Source: Dyadobacter fermentans
GTDB taxonomy: Bacteria; Bacteroidota; Bacteroidia; Cytophagales; Spirosomataceae
DNA length: 64,000 nucleotides
Assembly: GCF_019924045.1 (NCBI RefSeq)
Contig: NZ_JAHXBN010000014.1
Span: 124,001 to 188,000, forward strand
Reading direction: 5' to 3'
The notes under the pieces were generated by a model. That model worked only from the letters and a program-made list of their open reading frames with translations. It did no database searches and had not been told where the DNA came from. Positions 61,450-64,000 of the stretch are shown one piece after another; position 1 is the stretch's first letter, and the number at the start of each line of letters is the position of its first letter. Both the position numbers and the translations under genes were made by a program.

Positions 61450-62022
61450 ATGGAGCAGGACCTCGAACGTTGGAAGAAATTCAAAGACGGCGATGCAGCC
61501 GTTTTTGAAGCCATGATCCGGGGAGAGTTTCGTGCGCTGTTTGAATATGGCTCGCGTTTCATCCACGACCGCGATACGCTGAACGATTGCATCCATGATC
61601 TTTTTGCCTCGCTTTGGGACCGCCGCCGTTTCCTGGCTGATACCGATAAAATCAGGCCTTACCTGCTGAAAAGCCTCCGCAACCGGTTACTTAAAGAAAT
61701 TGAGCGGAAGCATGCGCTTACGCCGTTTGAAAGCTGGCATGAAGGCCGCGATGCGGAGGAAGATATCGAAAGCCGGCTAATTTCGACCGAAACCGACGAG
61801 CGCCGCAAGCTGCAAATCGGGACAGTACTGCATTCGCTGACACCCCGCCAGCGTGAAATCATCCACCTCAAATTCTTCGAAAACCTCTCGCACGAGCAGA
61901 TCGCCGAGGTGCTCGATATTTCACGGCCTGCCGTGGCGAACCTGCTCTCGCAAGCATTACGACTCTTCCGTGCCAAGTGGCACTCCATTTTACCTTCGTT
62001 TTTTCTTATTTTAATGTGTTGA
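61450..62022 (+). CDS. ECF-type RNA polymerase sigma factor
   Basis: The 190-aa protein has region 2 (about 20-95; FIHDRDTLNDCIHDLFASLW) and region 4 (about 120-175; LTPRQREIIHLKFFENLSHE, then DISRPAVANLLSQAL). It belongs to the FecI-like class that works with FecR-type anti-sigma proteins and STN-domain SusC receptors. It is immediately upstream of the FecR gene. It ends in a short hydrophobic tail, which is unusual but common in this family. Confidence 0.9.
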   Translation: MEQDLERWKKFKDGDAAVFEAMIRGEFRALFEYGSRFIHDRDTLNDCIHDLFASLWDRRRFLADTDKIRPYLLKSLRNRLLKEIERKHALTPFESWHEGRDAEEDIESRLISTETDERRKLQIGTVLHSLTPRQREIIHLKFFENLSHEQIAEVLDISRPAVANLLSQALRLFRAKWHSILPSFFLILMC

Positions 62023-62128
62023 TTATTAATCAGTTAAATGATCCTCGAAAGTTTTTTTACTTTTTTCGATGATGATTTCCGCATTTGCCGATTATCCTGC
62101 CTGTAAATACACCAAATGGTGTTCTGTT

Positions 62129-63214
62129 ATGAAATATTATAAAGATTACGATCTCGAAGACTTCCTGCAAGACGACAGTTTCCGCCGGTGGGTAGTCGGT
62201 GAAGCCGACGCGACGGAGGGGCTTTGGGACGAGATCGTGCGCCTCTATCCCGATAAAAAAGTGATTATGCAGCAGGCGCGGGAGCTGATCACCACCTGGC
62301 GCGCGCACGCGGCCATTGTGACCGATCAGCAGCTCGAAGACCAGGTACAGCGCATCCTGCATACGACACAAGCAGGCGCCGAAGAGCCGGTACAACGCGT
62401 GCAATGGCGAAAATGGCTTTCCGTCGCTGCGGTAGTAGCGCTGGTAGTGGGCCTGGGTGCTGCTTTTTGGTGGAAAACTGAGCACACAGAAAATGGCGGA
62501 GGCCGCAGGATCGCCTACGTGCCGGGGGCGTCGAAGGCATTGCAGGAGGTGGTCAACAGGACAGGCAAGGCCATGCGCGTTGGATTGCCGGATGGCAGTC
62601 AGGTGAGCCTCGCACCCGCGGGCAGGATTAGTTATGCGGCGGATTTTATCCATGACAAAAAGAGGGAGGTCTTCCTGTCCGGCCAGGCATTTTTCGATGT
62701 GACGAAGGACCCGCAGAACCCGTTTTTTGTATATGCCAACGGGTTGGTGACGAGGGTGCTGGGGACCAGTTTTTTGGTTAAAACCACCGATACGAACGTG
62801 GAAGTGCTGGTAAGGAGCGGAAGGGTATCGGTTTTGCCTTTGAAAGACATTGAAAATCCCACCGACCGCAGTACTGAACTGCTTCTGACGCCCAACCAGC
62901 AAGCGATATTTTCGGTGAAGGACAATGTGGTTTCCAAATCTATCACCAATATGCCGCTCGAACTCATCAAGCCCGACCCGGAAGCCGGTTTTGTATTTGA
63001 AAACCAGCCGGTGAGCAAAGTATTCTCTGCATTGGAAAAAGTGTACGGCATTCCGATCGTGTACGACGCGACCGTGATGGAGAAATGTTCGCTCCGCGTG
63101 GAGCTGAGTAATGAGCCTTTTTTCACCAAACTCGACATCATCACGCAAACCCTCGGAGCGGCCTACCGCGTGAGCGACGGCCAGGTAGTCATTTCGAGCG
63201 AAGGTTGCAGATAG
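62129..63214 (+). CDS. FecR-family anti-sigma factor
   Basis: The 361-aa protein is read from 62129 (MKYYKDYDLEDFLQDDSF), after an upstream non-family stretch. A cytoplasmic N-domain binds the sigma factor. One membrane helix lies at about 93-112, then the FecR domain (about 155-250; VPDGSQ-like LPDGSQVSLAPAGRISY, VTRVLGTSFLV) and the DUF4974 C-terminal domain (about 275-360). It holds the ECF sigma factor until the SusC receptor's STN domain contacts its periplasmic part. Confidence 0.92.
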   Translation: MKYYKDYDLEDFLQDDSFRRWVVGEADATEGLWDEIVRLYPDKKVIMQQARELITTWRAHAAIVTDQQLEDQVQRILHTTQAGAEEPVQRVQWRKWLSVAAVVALVVGLGAAFWWKTEHTENGGGRRIAYVPGASKALQEVVNRTGKAMRVGLPDGSQVSLAPAGRISYAADFIHDKKREVFLSGQAFFDVTKDPQNPFFVYANGLVTRVLGTSFLVKTTDTNVEVLVRSGRVSVLPLKDIENPTDRSTELLLTPNQQAIFSVKDNVVSKSITNMPLELIKPDPEAGFVFENQPVSKVFSALEKVYGIPIVYDATVMEKCSLRVELSNEPFFTKLDIITQTLGAAYRVSDGQVVISSEGCR

Positions 63215-63412
63215 CATTCAATTTTACCTACCTATTCATCCTAAACCCTTAACATATGATTAAACACCAATTGTAGAAAGCAAAAAGCCGGAAACGGGTC
63301 CAGCGTTTCCGGCTTGAAAATTCCCCGGATTTTAAGCGAAACTTAAATCTCCCAAAATGGGAGAGAGGAAGGTCTTTGTCGTTTGTGAACACCCAAAAAC
63401 CATCGTAAAAGT
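63215..63412. promoter_or_regulatory. Leader of the STN-SusC gene with two hairpins
   Basis: A perfect 12-bp stem (63285-63296 with 63304-63315) with 7-nt loop has no T-run on the plus strand, but TTTTT on the minus side. A second hairpin, CTCCC/GGGAG, is at 63349-63363. The 198-nt gap is longer than expected between such genes, so the leader may regulate receptor expression. Confidence 0.45.
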
Positions 63413-64000
63413 ATGAAAAAAAATAGTTTACCATTTAAATATTTGGTAGCTGCGATGAAAGTTACATGCATACCATTTCTGGTGTCCCTCTTCTTTCAGA
63501 GCCTGGCCCTCGCCAACGACGGCGTGGCACAGGAAATCCTGAACCGGGAGGTCACGCTTCAAGCCAGGCAGCAAGACCTCAAACAGGTGCTGACGACGCT
63601 TGAAAAGAATGCCAAAGTCAAGTTTTCATACATTCCGTCCCTGATTTCGAACCAGAAAGCGAGCGTAGAAGCTTCCAACCAGAAACTCAGCAAGGTGTTG
63701 AAGGAGCTGCTGGGGCCATTGCAAATCCATTATTCGGTGTCGGGTAACTACATTATCCTGGTCCGCAAACCCGATGAGTCGTTTTCCGATTCCCCGAAGC
63801 TGCTCGAACCGGTACCGTTGCCGTACCTGCACCGGGTGGATATCGGCGTGAAAGGCAAGGTGACGGGCTCCGATAACAAGGAAGCGCTGCCCGGCGTGAG
63901 CGTGGTGGTGAAAGGCACGCAGCAAGGCGCTATTACCGGTGGCGACGGGAGTTTCGAACTCGTAGTACCCGACGATAAAGCTGTGCTGGTATTCAGTTTC
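63413..64000 (+). CDS. STN-domain SusC/RagA receptor (3' truncated)
   Basis: An uninterrupted frame of 196 codons runs from ATG 63413 to the window end. It shows a signal peptide (VSLFFQSLALAND), then a secretin/TonB short N-terminal (STN) domain (about 45-110; LKQVLTTLEKNAKVKFSY, LQIHYSVSGNYIIL). A carboxypeptidase-like domain starts VKGKVTGSDNKEALPGVSVV (about 142). The STN domain signals to the FecR protein just upstream, completing the ECF sigma cascade. The plug and barrel are outside the window. Confidence 0.9.
   Translation, partial: MKKNSLPFKYLVAAMKVTCIPFLVSLFFQSLALANDGVAQEILNREVTLQARQQDLKQVLTTLEKNAKVKFSYIPSLISNQKASVEASNQKLSKVLKELLGPLQIHYSVSGNYIILVRKPDESFSDSPKLLEPVPLPYLHRVDIGVKGKVTGSDNKEALPGVSVVVKGTQQGAITGGDGSFELVVPDDKAVLVFSF

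Noticed and set aside
62057..63217. 386-codon frame on the minus strand opposite fecR
   Set aside because: FecR and DUF4974 patterns are clear on the plus strand, and the antisense product has no recognisable domain.
1..64000. tRNA or rRNA genes
   Set aside because: No tRNA-like T-arm/acceptor combinations or rRNA conserved segments were noticed on either strand; small RNAs without strong motifs could still be missed.

Overview
The window is a chromosomal segment of a Bacteroidota bacterium, most likely a Dyadobacter-like member of the Cytophagales/Spirosomaceae. The signs are SusC/SusD pairs, type IX secretion (T9SS) C-terminal sorting tails, LytTR regulators, an ECF sigma/FecR/STN-SusC cascade, promoter-like TAnnTTTG boxes, and moderate GC with many REP-like palindromes. 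I saw no rRNA, tRNA or CRISPR array. The species call is inference from gene content only.

Layout. 0-5.5 kb: the end of an SGNH/TPR protein, a small secreted protein, a LytTR response regulator paired with a hybrid kinase that carries its own receiver and HPt domains, and an outer-membrane barrel-like protein. 5.8-12.1 kb: an MFS transporter, an SGNH hydrolase and a very large PVC-type cytochrome/HEAT dehydrogenase; a ThuA protein follows at 14 kb. This looks like a catabolic set. 12.2-16.9 kb: a RelE/ParE pair, a Fic AMPylase-type protein with a palindromic upstream region, a complete subclass B1 metallo-beta-lactamase, a DUF1304 membrane protein and an antitoxin/PIN pair. 16.9-19.9 kb: an XRE membrane regulator and an M28 glutamate-carboxypeptidase-like protease. 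19.9-24.1 kb: an AT-rich island with a solitary OLD-family ATPase/TOPRIM nuclease and a DarTG DNA ADP-ribosylation toxin-antitoxin operon, bordered by a SymE-like toxin.

24.4-37.2 kb: mixed housekeeping and accessory genes (MBL-fold hydrolase, secreted unknowns, alpha/beta hydrolase, glycine-zipper lipoprotein, BNR-repeat protein, a Tam-like methyltransferase, a second antitoxin/PIN pair, an NmrA/HxlR divergent pair, a PQQ-type sugar dehydrogenase with a T9SS tail, an Asp/Glu racemase). 37.2-46.3 kb: a minus-strand polysaccharide-utilization-like operon reading SusC, SusD, DUF3823 lipoprotein, GH71/99-like lipoprotein, M81 (MlrC) protein. 46.6-51.8 kb: a LytS/LytTR two-component pair, a TonB-dependent receptor, a secreted unknown and a small membrane protein.

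51.8-59.5 kb is the most unusual part. It is a compact minus-strand unit of three tandem phage-tail-collar proteins, a GNAT acetyltransferase, a DUF6916-like protein and a 1669-residue T9SS-exported beta-helix/Ig-like surface protein, closed by a strong terminator. No other phage gene is present. 60-64 kb holds a GH140-like apiosidase, then an ECF sigma factor, a FecR anti-sigma factor and the start of an STN-domain SusC receptor cut by the window end.

Two kinds of repeat run through the intergenic spaces. One is REP-like hairpins, including a 109-bp element with 8-bp terminal inverted repeats. The other is patches of short self-complementary 'words' whose vocabulary differs from place to place.
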